Shown here one piece after another: positions 8,879-17,267 of a stretch of 64,000 nt of DNA (position 1 is its first letter; each line of letters begins with the position of its first letter). The notes under the pieces were generated by a model that was not told the DNA's origin, made no database searches, and was given only the letters and a program-made list of their open reading frames with translations. A program made the translations under genes and the position numbers. The stretch is taken from positions 1 through 64,000 of the forward strand of contig JAMCQP010000080.1 of assembly GCA_023381695.1 (NCBI GenBank), written 5' to 3'. This stretch comes from Bacillota bacterium. GTDB lineage: Bacteria; Bacillota; UBA5301; JAMCQP01.

Positions 8879-9677
8879 AGTGGTGATGATCAAGGACATC
8901 AAGGAGATCGGCAAGAACCTGCAGTTCTGGCTGCCGACGGTCCTGGTTCCCCTGATTATGGCGGTGGTGTTGCCGGTCGTCGTGAGCCTGATCTTTTCCA
9001 GGGCGCCACTCAATTCGCTCAACACCGGTTCCTGGAATGCGATGTTCAAAAGGATGCCGGAGGCATTGCAAAACGTCTTTGCCGGGATGACCCAGCGGCA
9101 GGCGATGGTCTTTATATTCGCAAACTATCTCTTTAAACCGTTCTTCCTGATCATCCCGGTGATGGTCGCCAGCATCATCGCCGCCAACAGTTTCGCCGGG
9201 GAACGCGAGCGCAAGACTATCGAATCGCTCTTTTACACCCCGGTGTCGGATCTGGAGTTGCTGATGGGCAAGGTTCTGGCGGCGTTCGTGCCGTCCGTGG
9301 CGGTGTCGTGGCTGGCCTTTGCGGCTTTTGTGGCTGCGGTGGACGCCACAAGTTTTCCCCTGTTTGGACGGCTGATCCTGCCGACGGTACCCTGGGTACT
9401 GCTCCTGGCGCTTCTGGTTCCGGCGGTCTCCTTCCTGAGCCTGGCGATCACCGTGCTGATCTCGGCCAGGGTGAGGGGATTTCAGGAGGCGCAGCAGATC
9501 GCCGGGGCGCTGGTGGTTCCCATCTTGTTCCTGGTCTTCGGGCAGGTAATCGGGCTGTTTATCCTGGATGCGGGGGCCATTCTGGCGATCACCGTGGTTC
9601 TCGCGGTTCTGGATTATCTCCTGGTGAAGATTGGCGCCCAGACCTTCAGCCGGGAACGGGTGATCACCCAGCTTTGA
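8859..9677 (+). CDS. ABC-2 type transporter permease
   Basis: The ATG at 8859 sits eight bases after GGGGGG; GTG 8850 is an in-frame alternative. The 272-residue membrane protein has an N-terminal helix, a long extracytoplasmic loop, then five or more helices, and contains FAGERERKTIESLFYTPVSDLELLMGK, the cytoplasmic coupling region of NatB/ABC-2 permeases. It overlaps the end of the ATPase gene by 20 bp, indicating translational coupling. It forms the exporter with that ATPase. Confidence 0.88.
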   Translation: MNWQSIRVVMIKDIKEIGKNLQFWLPTVLVPLIMAVVLPVVVSLIFSRAPLNSLNTGSWNAMFKRMPEALQNVFAGMTQRQAMVFIFANYLFKPFFLIIPVMVASIIAANSFAGERERKTIESLFYTPVSDLELLMGKVLAAFVPSVAVSWLAFAAFVAAVDATSFPLFGRLILPTVPWVLLLALLVPAVSFLSLAITVLISARVRGFQEAQQIAGALVVPILFLVFGQVIGLFILDAGAILAITVVLAVLDYLLVKIGAQTFSRERVITQL

Positions 9678-9798
9678 TTGACTCCGGCCACCCTTGGAGA
9701 AACGAACTTTGGAGGGATGAACCACGGATGAAAACAAACCCGCTGCAAGCACAACCCAAACAACCGGCAAGCTGGATAAGAAGGGGATCTTCGGGTTC

Positions 9799-10653
9799 TT
9801 GCTCATCACCTTCGGCCTGACCTGGGGCGTGGAGTTGGCGATGATCTTCGGGTGGCATGTGTCGTTTGTGAGAACACCACCCATGCAGGCCCAGTTGATT
9901 GTGGCGGCGGTGATGTTCGCGCCGGCCCTTGCGGCTTTTATCACCGCCAGGTTCATCACCCGGGAAGGCTTTGCCAAGACCGGCTTGCGCTTCGGCCCAT
10001 TCCGGGCCTATGTACAGGTGTACTTTCTAATTCCCGCCATATTTATCGCGGCCTATGCGTTGACCTGGCTCCTGGGGCTGGGCAGGCCGGATTGGGCTTT
10101 GCGCGATTTTATGAAACTGGTGGGAAGCGGGTTTCCAGCTGGCTCTGCGCCGGCGGCGAGCACCATGCTGCTGGTCATCGCGTTGGGGTCGATTACCTTT
10201 GCGCCGCTGGTCAACAGCCTGGTCGCCTTTGGTGAGGAGTTTGGCTGGCGGGGTTACCTTTTGCCGAAGCTTTTGCCGCTGGGGAAATGGCGCGCCATGG
10301 TTATAAGCGGCGTCATCTGGGGGCTCTGGCACGCGCCGATTGTAGCGGTGGGGTTCAACTACCCCGGGTATCCCATTTTAGGAGTGCTGTTGATGACCCT
10401 TTTGGCCACCTTCATGGGGGTGTACCTGGCCTACCTGAGGATAGAGTTCGACAGCACGGCGCTGGCCTCATTCGGGCACGGAGTCTTCAACTCCCAGGGG
10501 TACGGGATCTGGCGTATACTTTTCCCGGCGGTGAACCCGGTTATCGGTGGATTCACAGGGGTTGTCGGGCTCCTGGTGCAGTTTGCGGTGGCGGCCTGGA
10601 CGTACCGGAAGATTCGCCCGGCCGCTCTTCAAAGCAAGACGATTGGTAAATAA
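9799..10653 (+). CDS. CPBP-family intramembrane glutamic protease; N-terminus possibly frameshifted
   Basis: A membrane protein with the CPBP/Abi motifs: EEFGWRGYLLP (EExxxR), a conserved His in LWHAP, and FGHGVFN (HxxxN). Relatives process prenylated proteins or give self-immunity to bacteriocins, fitting its place after an ABC-2 exporter. The called start is TTG 9799, but the same frame stays open back to 9721 with plausible coding (DENKPAASTT...KKGIFGFL). A good ribosome site (GGAGGG, 9711) precedes ATG 9717, which is one base out of frame. One missing base after 9717 would restore a normal start; this is either a real frameshift or a sequencing error. Confidence 0.8.
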   Translation: MLITFGLTWGVELAMIFGWHVSFVRTPPMQAQLIVAAVMFAPALAAFITARFITREGFAKTGLRFGPFRAYVQVYFLIPAIFIAAYALTWLLGLGRPDWALRDFMKLVGSGFPAGSAPAASTMLLVIALGSITFAPLVNSLVAFGEEFGWRGYLLPKLLPLGKWRAMVISGVIWGLWHAPIVAVGFNYPGYPILGVLLMTLLATFMGVYLAYLRIEFDSTALASFGHGVFNSQGYGIWRILFPAVNPVIGGFTGVVGLLVQFAVAAWTYRKIRPAALQSKTIGK

Positions 10654-10716
10654 GGCGGTGTGAGATAAGAAAAATAGCGTTGCGTAAATGTTGATGATGA
10701 TTCGGCGGTTGGCGAT

Positions 10717-10752
10717 AGCGGCCAGGGCCTTTGGAAGCGTTTCCTGGCCGCT
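10717..10752 (+). terminator. Perfect 10-bp inverted repeat after the CPBP gene
   Basis: AGCGGCCAGG (10717-10726) and CCTGGCCGCT (10743-10752) form a stem with a 16-nt loop. Only a weak T-rich tract follows (TCTTGTCT), so termination is plausible but not certain. Confidence 0.5.
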
Positions 10753-10814
10753 TCTTGTCTGCAGGGCATGCCGGCGGGAAAAGGAACTTTAAGGAGAAAC
10801 TTCAGAAGGAACTT

Positions 10815-10905
10815 TTCCATCAAGGGCGAAACATTTGGACAGGGGAAGGCCGTAAAGCCTGGCAACCCCTATTTTAATAGGTAAAGCTGTTCTTAATAAA
10901 GAAGA
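10815..10905 (+). ncRNA. Candidate structured leader, riboswitch-like, unassigned
   Basis: This stretch has a GGGG...CCCC stem enclosing AGGC/GCCT, the single-stranded-looking string AAGCCTGGCAACC, then a CCTATT/AATAGG hairpin followed by TAAAGCTG. The AAGCCTGGCAACC string resembles the SAM-I core, and the GTAAAGCC...AGGTA order faintly resembles cyclic-di-GMP-I, but neither consensus is complete. It precedes a GNAT remnant, so it may be a decaying leader. A covariance-model search would decide. Confidence 0.25.
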
Positions 10906-10925
10906 ACGGCCTTGTGCCTGAAAGG

Positions 10926-11071
10926 ATGAGTCTGGTGCCTGAAATAAAAATCCGACCGGTACGGGTGGAAGATGCGGTGGCGAAGGGCGGAAACGCGCGG
11001 ACATCTTCCGGCACGGCGAGTATGCAGATGTGCTGGTGATGGGGCGTGTCCGAGAAGGGGAAATATCGTGA
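10926..11071 (+). pseudogene. GNAT acetyltransferase remnant with large internal deletion
   Basis: ATG 10926 with AAAGGA upstream opens a frame reading EIKIRPVRVEDAVA, a typical GNAT N-terminus. After about 20 codons that frame becomes non-homologous. Another frame then reads RADIFRHGEYADVLVMGRVREGEIS before a TGA at 11069, like a GNAT C-terminal end. Roughly 100 central codons, including the acetyl-CoA loop, are absent. No function is expected. Confidence 0.6.
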
Positions 11072-11086
11072 GCAGGTGGTGGAACC

Positions 11087-11545
11087 ATGGGCGGGATTAG
11101 AGTTTCGGCCAAGGCCGTAATCATCAAGGATGGCAAGCTCCTGACCACCCTGAATGTGGATTCCGGGGGGATCTTCTACCTCCTTCCCGGGGGCGGACAG
11201 GAACCTGGCGAACCGCTGCATGTCGCACTCAAGCGGGAGTGCCGGGAGGAGATCGGGGTTGAAGTGGAAGTTGGCGAGTTGTTCTACGTGCGCGATTATA
11301 TCGGCCGCAATCACGAGTTTCGCGATTTTGACGGCGGCATTCATCAGTTGGAATTGATGTTCTCCTGTACCATTCCGGCTGGCCAGGAGCCGTCAAAAGG
11401 CATAAACCCGGACGCTCACCAGGTTGCCGTGGAGTGGCTGGATATCGCTGAACTGGACGGAAAGAGGCTCTATCCTCAGGCGTTAAAAGCCATCCTTCAA
11501 TCTCCTGTCCCAAAGGGCGTCATCTATATAGGTGATGTAAACTGA
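11087..11545 (+). CDS. NUDIX hydrolase
   Basis: A 152-residue protein with a complete Nudix box: GGGQEPGE, then REC REE IG in the GX5EX7REUXEEXGU pattern (residues ~35-57). It hydrolyses a nucleoside diphosphate-linked compound using divalent metal; the substrate is not readable. The start ATG follows a GGTGG-rich stretch. It lies alone between the GNAT remnant and two DMT transporter genes. Confidence 0.88.
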   Translation: MGGIRVSAKAVIIKDGKLLTTLNVDSGGIFYLLPGGGQEPGEPLHVALKRECREEIGVEVEVGELFYVRDYIGRNHEFRDFDGGIHQLELMFSCTIPAGQEPSKGINPDAHQVAVEWLDIAELDGKRLYPQALKAILQSPVPKGVIYIGDVN

Positions 11546-11568
11546 GCGTATCAAAGAATCAACGGGCG

Positions 11569-12018
11569 GTGGTTTTGTTGCCGGTGAATACTGTAACGGC
11601 GATCTTCATGGCGGTGATTGCCGGGGTGGCCATTGGTTTTCAGGGGACCCTCAACAGCCTGCTTAGCAAAACGGTTGGGCTGTGGGAGTCAACCTTCATC
11701 GTGCATCTGACGGGGTGGGCGGCGGTAACGGCGATCATGCTTCTTTTCGGCCAGGGGAATCTTTCCGCGGTTTTTCAGGCTCCAAGGGCCAGCCTTCTGG
11801 GCGGCCTGCTGGGGGTGATGGTGGTGGCCGCGGTGATCTTGGCGTTCCGCCGGCTGGGGGCGATGTATGCTCTGGGGCTGGTGATCTTTTCACAGTTGCT
11901 GGTGGCCGCGGTGGTTGACCATTTTGGCTGGTTTGGGATTGAACGAACTCCCTTCTCCCTGGCGCGCGCTTTGGGACTTCTTTTGCTGGGGGCGGGGGTT
12001 TATTTTTTCAAAAGGTGA
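11569..12018 (+). CDS. DMT-superfamily membrane protein, DUF606/YdcZ type
   Basis: A 149-residue protein starting at GTG, with five predicted helices and almost no soluble part. The pattern (GFQGTLNSLLSK near residue 24 and PFSLARALGLLLLGAGVYF at the C-terminus) fits the half-size YdcZ/DUF606 family of the drug/metabolite transporter superfamily. Such proteins often act as pairs; the next gene is a full-size EamA transporter rather than a second half. Substrate unknown. Confidence 0.8.
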   Translation: MVLLPVNTVTAIFMAVIAGVAIGFQGTLNSLLSKTVGLWESTFIVHLTGWAAVTAIMLLFGQGNLSAVFQAPRASLLGGLLGVMVVAAVILAFRRLGAMYALGLVIFSQLLVAAVVDHFGWFGIERTPFSLARALGLLLLGAGVYFFKR

Positions 12019-12076
12019 GTTTCGCGCGGGGTGAATTTTTCGTAAGCAAGGCCCGATTGAATTGGGGGACCACAAA

Positions 12077-12982
12077 TTGGATAAAAGAGTTTGGGCGGCG
12101 TTGCTGGCGGTCAGCCTGATCTGGGCTTCAACCTTTCTGGTTATACGTATCGGGCTTGAGTATCTTCCGCCGTTCACCTTTGCTGCGATCAGGTTTGTGC
12201 TGGCATCAATACTGCTCATTTTGTACCAGGTCGTAAGAGGTAGGGGCTTTCGGGTATCGCGCGCCGATCTCGGCCACCTGGCTGTCCTGGGTCTCCTTAT
12301 GACGGCGTTGCCCTTCGGGTTGGTGTTTTGGGGGCAGCAGTATATTTCTTCGGGCCTGGCGGCGGTGCTCAACAGCACTGTCCCGTTCTTTGTGGCTTTC
12401 CTGGCCTATTTCTGGCTGGGGGAAGAGATGTCTCTTGCCCGGGTGACCGGTATTGTCGTGGGATTTACCGGCGTGATTTTCCTATCCGGCGGCATTAAGC
12501 CTGGAAATTCGCTCTGGGGTGTCCTCGCGTTGCTGGCGAGCGCAGGCAGCTACGGGGCCGCCAATGTTTATGCCAAAAAGCGGCTTGGCCATCTGGATGC
12601 CGTACTCACAAACACCTGGCAGACGATCTTTGGCGCCCTGATGCTGGTGGTCGGAGCGGCGGCGGTGGAATCCGGCGCCCGCCTCATGTGGAGCTGGCAG
12701 GCGGTGGCGGCCCTGCTCTTCCTCTCGATCTTCGGTTCCGCGGTGGCCTTCGGAATGCTGTTCTGGCTCCTGCAGAAGGCTGAAGCCACCCAGGTGGCGA
12801 TGGTGGGGTATATAATTCCCGTAATCTCCGTCCTGATCGGTACGTTATACGGCGAACCCCTGGCCTGGCCCATGGTGGCCGGAATCATTGTGGTGCTGGT
12901 TGGGGTAATGATTACCGAAGGCCGGCTGGGGAAACGACGCACCGGGGGCAGGCCAGAGAAGCGGCGCACCGAAACCGGTTAG
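12077..12982 (+). CDS. EamA/DMT-family transporter
   Basis: The start is probably TTG 12077, seven bases after GGGGGA; TTG 12062 is the longer alternative. The ~300-residue protein shows ten hydrophobic segments in two EamA repeats (WASTFLVIRIGLEYLPP in the first, SAGSYGAANVYAKK in the second). It is likely an exporter of amino acids or metabolites. The C-terminal tail is basic and repetitive (GKRRTGGRPEKRRTETG). It is convergent with the sugar isomerase gene. Confidence 0.85.
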   Translation: MDKRVWAALLAVSLIWASTFLVIRIGLEYLPPFTFAAIRFVLASILLILYQVVRGRGFRVSRADLGHLAVLGLLMTALPFGLVFWGQQYISSGLAAVLNSTVPFFVAFLAYFWLGEEMSLARVTGIVVGFTGVIFLSGGIKPGNSLWGVLALLASAGSYGAANVYAKKRLGHLDAVLTNTWQTIFGALMLVVGAAAVESGARLMWSWQAVAALLFLSIFGSAVAFGMLFWLLQKAEATQVAMVGYIIPVISVLIGTLYGEPLAWPMVAGIIVVLVGVMITEGRLGKRRTGGRPEKRRTETG

Positions 12983-12990
12983 GGGGCACC

Positions 12991-13806
12991 CTACGGCGTT
13001 AGCAAGCCTGCCACCCATGCGGCTTTTTGATAAGCCCTGGCCAGAAATCCTTCCGGCGGCTCGTCCGAACCCTCTTTTCGGACCACTTCCAGCGTTAGAG
13101 TTCCCGGATAAGTGGAGCCGAGGAAGGCCCCGGCCACTGTCGCCCAATCGACGATCCCTTCGCCGGGCAGCCAGTGGCGGTCGCTTTGCCCATCATTGTC
13201 GGAAAGGTGGGTGGCCATCAGGCGGTGGCCAAATTTTTCCAGGAACTCCCCTTTTTCAGCGCCAGACAGCCAGTCGTGGGAAGTGTCATAACAAAGTCCC
13301 AGAGATTCGGATTCAACTTCGGAAAATAAAGAGTGGAGATGGGCCGCGGATCCGGTATTTTCGACGGCCACGGCCACATCGAATTCCTCCGCTGTCTCAA
13401 GAATCTGGAGCAGGCTGTCTATTCCAAATCTGTTGGGGCCTGGGGGATTTGGGCCATCCGTCACGTGGATGACCATCATGGGGATGTTGTGCCTTGCGCA
13501 ATCTTCTAACCAGGCGATGTGCTTGTTAACGATATCCGTACGATCCAGGGCGCTCTCGCTCCAGAGATCATTGCAATGATCGTAGGGAACATGAATATTT
13601 TCCAGGACCAACCCGCTTTTCCGCACCAGATCCGGCATGTCGTCCTTTTCCAGGCCCCCGAGGGTTTCCTCGTCCTCCCACCAGAGGGTGGTCGCGTCAA
13701 AACCGGCCTCTTTGATGAGCTCAAGCCGTTTTTGCAAGGGAAGCACATACCCGAACCACGAAAAGATGCCCAACGGATGTTTGAACTTTTGCAGCAAAGG
13801 CGCCAT
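12991..13806 (-). CDS. Sugar phosphate isomerase/epimerase (xylose isomerase-like TIM barrel)
   Basis: The start is the ATG preceded by GGAGG; the frame extends upstream without a start of its own. The 271-residue AP-endonuclease-2/xylose isomerase-like barrel carries metal-binding candidates in EDEETLGG, AVENTG, CYDTSHDW and MATHLSDN, and ends with TLTLEVV. Members isomerise or epimerise sugars or act in inositol-type pathways. It is separated by 29 bp from the GNAT gene upstream on the same strand. Function within the superfamily is open. Confidence 0.85.
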   Translation of the reverse strand: MAPLLQKFKHPLGIFSWFGYVLPLQKRLELIKEAGFDATTLWWEDEETLGGLEKDDMPDLVRKSGLVLENIHVPYDHCNDLWSESALDRTDIVNKHIAWLEDCARHNIPMMVIHVTDGPNPPGPNRFGIDSLLQILETAEEFDVAVAVENTGSAAHLHSLFSEVESESLGLCYDTSHDWLSGAEKGEFLEKFGHRLMATHLSDNDGQSDRHWLPGEGIVDWATVAGAFLGSTYPGTLTLEVVRKEGSDEPPEGFLARAYQKAAWVAGLLTP

Positions 13807-13835
13807 GGCTGTTCCTCCAGATCCATGTAGTTCTC

Positions 13836-14246
13836 CTAAATGCGGCCGGCAACTTTGTGCAGCGCCCGGAACTCGTCCTCGAGGATGCTCATCATCACGA
13901 AGTCGTGGAAGGTATGGTTGTAGTAATAGCTTTCCCGCCACACGCCCTCCCGTTTGAAGCCGACCTTCTCGTAAAAGCGCAGCGCCTTTTGATTGAAGCC
14001 AACCACCCGGCCGTCTTCTTTGAGAACGATGGAAAACCAGACCCGGTCTCTGTCCTTGCGGATTGCTTCCAGGTGTTCCTCGACGCTTGCCCGGCTGCTG
14101 GGCAATGCCTCGCCGATGAGGCCTCGAATCTCCGGGTCGTTCACCCACTTGCGGATCAGGGGTAGATCTTCCGGCTCCATGGGCCTCAGGTAGACTCGCT
14201 CCCCGATCAAAAACGCCGCGCGGCGATCAGACTCTTCCTGGGTCAT
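13836..14246 (-). CDS. GNAT acetyltransferase, internally shortened
   Basis: A 136-residue frame with a good ribosome site (GAGGAG). The N-terminal half (VYLRPMEPEDLPLIRKWVNDPEI) and C-terminal part (NQKALRFYEKVGFKREGVWRE) are typical of RimJ/RimL-like GNATs, but the members are usually about 180 residues. Between DGRVVG and FNQKALRFYE the central strand and acetyl-CoA pyrophosphate loop (motif A) are missing with the frame kept. The protein probably cannot bind acetyl-CoA, so this may be an in-frame pseudogene. Confidence 0.65.
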   Translation of the reverse strand: MTQEESDRRAAFLIGERVYLRPMEPEDLPLIRKWVNDPEIRGLIGEALPSSRASVEEHLEAIRKDRDRVWFSIVLKEDGRVVGFNQKALRFYEKVGFKREGVWRESYYYNHTFHDFVMMSILEDEFRALHKVAGRI

Positions 14247-14357
14247 CAGCTGCTCCTCCTCACCACAGATCCAGGGACAGGTAACGCTCGCCGGTCTTCG
14301 GAGGGCGTTCTTTTGAATATTCGTCGGAAGAAGAGCGATCCCTCTTAATAAAGGTTC

Positions 14358-14386
14358 TTGACATTTCCGCAGGGGAGTGCTAGTTT
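14358..14386 (+). promoter_or_regulatory. Promoter of the first Opp/Dpp-type operon
   Basis: TTGACA (14358-14363) with a 17-bp spacer to TAGTTT (14381-14386). The -35 is perfect and the -10 weak. It lies about 50 bp before the binding-protein gene. Confidence 0.5.
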
Positions 14387-14435
14387 AATACCGTAGGGGG
14401 TAGAGTATATATCGGACATATGGGAGGTTGTGAAG

Positions 14436-16133
14436 GTGTTAACAAAGAGACATGGATCATCTCGCGCGCCACGGGCACCATTATCGGGAAGGGTTCTGGC
14501 CGGCTTGACAGCCATCGCTTTGACGGTGGCTCTGGCAGCGGTTCTGACGGTGGCGCCGGGAACCGGAGGGATGGTCTATGGAACCACGGGGACAGTTCTG
14601 GCCGAGGCCAAGGCCAGGCCGCAGGATGGCGGCGCCCTCAAGATCGCCATGCCTTACACGGTGGGGACGCTGGATCCGTTGCATTTTATGGCCGACGCGG
14701 ATTTCCACGTGATCACGCAGATTTATGAGCCGCTGGTGCTGTTCAATGAAGAAGGGAATCCGATTCCCAGGCTGGCGACCTCCTGGCGGAACCCGGACCC
14801 GAATACCTGGGTCTTTCACCTGAGGAAGGGCGCCCGCTGGCAGGCCGGCAACGAGGTCTTTCCCAAGAGAACGAAAGCCGAAGTCACCGCCGCCGACGTG
14901 GTGACCACCTTGAATCTCGTTCTGAACCCGGACAACAAGGCGACCTTTTACAGCAAGCTCGCCAGGGTGATCAAATCCGTCGAAGCGGTGGACAAACGCA
15001 CCGTGAAAGTGGTGACCCAGGCGCCATACGCTTTCCTTCTCGAGGACCTGGGACATATTCCGATCGTGAGCAAGCAGGTGGTGGAAAGGGTGGGGGCCGG
15101 CCAGCTCGGCCGTTACCCGATTGGCTCCGGGCCTTTTAAGCTTCTGGAATCCCGGCCCGATAATCAGATTACCCTGTCCCGCAACGACGATTATTACTTG
15201 AAACCGCGCCTGGCGCGGGTGATCTTCCAGATCATTCCGGACAAGTCCGTGGCCGCCATGGCGCTGGAGAGCGGCGACGTGGATGTGGTCACCCAGTTGC
15301 CGCCGCTGGAGATCCCCCGTATTTCCGCGGATAAGCGCTTCACCGTGATGGCGCCGGCCAGCGGTTCTTACCGCTACATTGCCTTCAACCAGCGGAAGGC
15401 GCCGTTCGACGATTTGAAGATCCGCGAGGCCATCGCGATGGCGGTGGACATTAAAAGCGCATTGAAGGCCATTTTCCCGGCGGAGAGCCTGGCCCAGCCG
15501 GCCTGGGGGCCGGTCCCGCCTGGCATACCGGGCTATGATCCCGGCCTGCAGAAGATGTGGACCTACAATCCGGAGAAGGCCCGGGAGCTTCTGGCGGCGC
15601 AGGGATGGGTGGATGCGGACAAGGATGGTATTCTGGAGAAGGACGGCCGCAAGTTCTCCTTTGTGCTGCAAGCTCCCAACGATGCGAACCGGAGCAAGCT
15701 GGCGGTGATCGTCGCGGATCAGCTTAAAGCGGTGGGACTGGACGTAAAGGTGAAGACCGAGGAATGGGGAATGCACCTGCAGGACCTGGCGGCGGGGCAG
15801 GCCGATATGTTCGTGATGGGCGGCGGCAGCACGCCGGACGGGCTATTATACCTCTTCCACTCCGGCCTGGTCTCCAGGGACCACAACACTGGCTTCCGAA
15901 ACGCCGAGGTGGATCAACTCCTGGACAAGGCCAAGGCGACCACCGATGCGGCGGCGCGCAAGAAGCTCTGGCAGGAGGCGCAGCGGCTGATCGTGGAGAA
16001 CCGGGTCCACCTGCCGGGTTATTATGAGTTCGTCAACGCCGGGGTTGCAAAGTATGTCCACGACTTTAAACCAGCCAATTACACCCTGCTCCTGGTGGCC
16101 CCGGATCGTAATGTCTGGGTGGAGAAGCGGTAG
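14436..16133 (+). CDS. Peptide/nickel-type ABC transporter substrate-binding protein
   Basis: A family 5 solute-binding protein of about 565 residues. GTG 14436 is favoured because GGGAGG lies eight bases upstream; GTG 14430 is nearly on top of it. Residues 1-60 carry a basic N-terminus, a long hydrophobic segment and an Ala-rich export signal, without a clear lipobox Cys. The mature part begins GGALKIAMPYTVGTLDPLHF, the SBP_bac_5 start, followed by IYEPLV, ATSW and HLRKGARW. It captures oligopeptides or other oligomers outside the cell for the two permeases encoded next. No ATPase genes accompany them. Confidence 0.9.
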   Translation: MLTKRHGSSRAPRAPLSGRVLAGLTAIALTVALAAVLTVAPGTGGMVYGTTGTVLAEAKARPQDGGALKIAMPYTVGTLDPLHFMADADFHVITQIYEPLVLFNEEGNPIPRLATSWRNPDPNTWVFHLRKGARWQAGNEVFPKRTKAEVTAADVVTTLNLVLNPDNKATFYSKLARVIKSVEAVDKRTVKVVTQAPYAFLLEDLGHIPIVSKQVVERVGAGQLGRYPIGSGPFKLLESRPDNQITLSRNDDYYLKPRLARVIFQIIPDKSVAAMALESGDVDVVTQLPPLEIPRISADKRFTVMAPASGSYRYIAFNQRKAPFDDLKIREAIAMAVDIKSALKAIFPAESLAQPAWGPVPPGIPGYDPGLQKMWTYNPEKARELLAAQGWVDADKDGILEKDGRKFSFVLQAPNDANRSKLAVIVADQLKAVGLDVKVKTEEWGMHLQDLAAGQADMFVMGGGSTPDGLLYLFHSGLVSRDHNTGFRNAEVDQLLDKAKATTDAAARKKLWQEAQRLIVENRVHLPGYYEFVNAGVAKYVHDFKPANYTLLLVAPDRNVWVEKR

Positions 16134-16158
16134 CTCAAGATCGTTTGGAAAGAGGTGG

Positions 16159-16200
16159 CCGCCTGCTTCAAGACTATAATGGACGCCAGTGGGCAGGCGG
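16159..16200 (+). promoter_or_regulatory. Intercistronic hairpin between binding protein and permease
   Basis: CCGCCTGC (16159-16166) pairs with GCAGGCGG (16193-16200). No U-tract follows. It probably stabilises or attenuates the mRNA so that the binding protein is made in excess. Confidence 0.5.
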
Positions 16201-16221
16201 TTGTGTAAAGCCGGTGGTTAA

Positions 16222-17178
16222 ATGCAGACTGCGGTAATTAAAAGGTTGGCTGAGATGGGCGTAGCCCTTCTCAGCCTGTCCTTTGCAATATTCAGCGTGG
16301 TAAGGCTGGTGCCGGGCGATCCGTTTCAAATACTATTCAGCGGGGCGGCTCCGGGCGCCGGGGACGCAGGTTTTTTGCAGAGCCTGCACAACGCGGCGGG
16401 CCTGGACCGCCCGCTGTTGGTTCAGTACGCCGGATACCTGGGCCAATTGCTCCACGGCAACCTGGGGGTCTCGCTACGTTCGGGAGAACCGGTGATTCTG
16501 CTGATTGGGAGGCATCTGGCGCCGACCCTTGAACTGGCGGGCGCCGCGTTGATATTATCTCTGGGCATGGGCATCTTCTTCGGCCTCGCGCTTTCGTTGG
16601 GCCGAAAAAGATGGTGGGGCGAGCTGGCGGGGGCGGCGGTCTCGTTTGCGGTGGCCCTGCCCTCCGCCGGGGCGGGCATCCTCCTGATCTACATCTTTGG
16701 CCTCCAGCTCGGCTGGCTGCCCACCTTCGGCTGGGTGGCCCAGGGATGGTCGTGGCCGGAGGCGCCGCGCCACCTGATATTGCCGGCTCTGACCTTGAGC
16801 ATTCATCCGGGCGCGGTGCTGGCCAGGTTGATCGAGAGCAACCTGGCCACTGTTCTGGAGGAGGATTACGTGCGGACGGCCTACGCCAAGGGGGTGGGAC
16901 TGGTGCGGGTACTTACCCGGCATGCGTTGAAGAATACCGCGTTGCCGGTGGTGACCTTTGCCGCGCTGGAGTTTGGCACCTTTGCGGGCGGGGCCGTGGT
17001 GGTGGAGACGGTCTTCTCCTGGCCGGGATTGGGGAGGCTTCTGGTCGATGCGGTGGCCAACCGGGACTACGCGCTGATCCAGGGGGCGACGCTCTTTGCC
17101 GGGGCGGCTTTCCTGGCGATCAACTTCTGCGCGGATCTGATGTACCTGGCGCTGGACCCCCGGCTGCGTTACGAATGA
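16222..17178 (+). CDS. Opp/Dpp-type ABC transporter permease (DppB-like)
   Basis: A 318-residue inner-membrane protein with six helices. The DppB features are RLVPGDPF near residue 30, LDRPLLVQYAGYLGQLLHGNLGVSLRSGEPV in the first loop, and the EAA-type cytoplasmic loop DYVRTAYAKGVG. It pairs with the DppC-like permease downstream. Confidence 0.92.
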   Translation: MQTAVIKRLAEMGVALLSLSFAIFSVVRLVPGDPFQILFSGAAPGAGDAGFLQSLHNAAGLDRPLLVQYAGYLGQLLHGNLGVSLRSGEPVILLIGRHLAPTLELAGAALILSLGMGIFFGLALSLGRKRWWGELAGAAVSFAVALPSAGAGILLIYIFGLQLGWLPTFGWVAQGWSWPEAPRHLILPALTLSIHPGAVLARLIESNLATVLEEDYVRTAYAKGVGLVRVLTRHALKNTALPVVTFAALEFGTFAGGAVVVETVFSWPGLGRLLVDAVANRDYALIQGATLFAGAAFLAINFCADLMYLALDPRLRYE

Positions 17179-17267
17179 TTTTGCTTTGCGAGTGGGTTTG
17201 AGTCATGAATGGGTTTGGGTTGTAATGGATCAACGTTGCGCGTGATTGGGGATCGGAGCGGGGCGTC

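Noticed and set aside
8772-9977. 401-codon minus-strand frame across the ABC permease
   Set aside because: His/Arg/Gln-rich antisense composition with no domain; the plus strand encodes a recognisable permease.
14481-15776. 431-codon minus-strand frame
   Set aside because: Antisense of the solute-binding protein gene.
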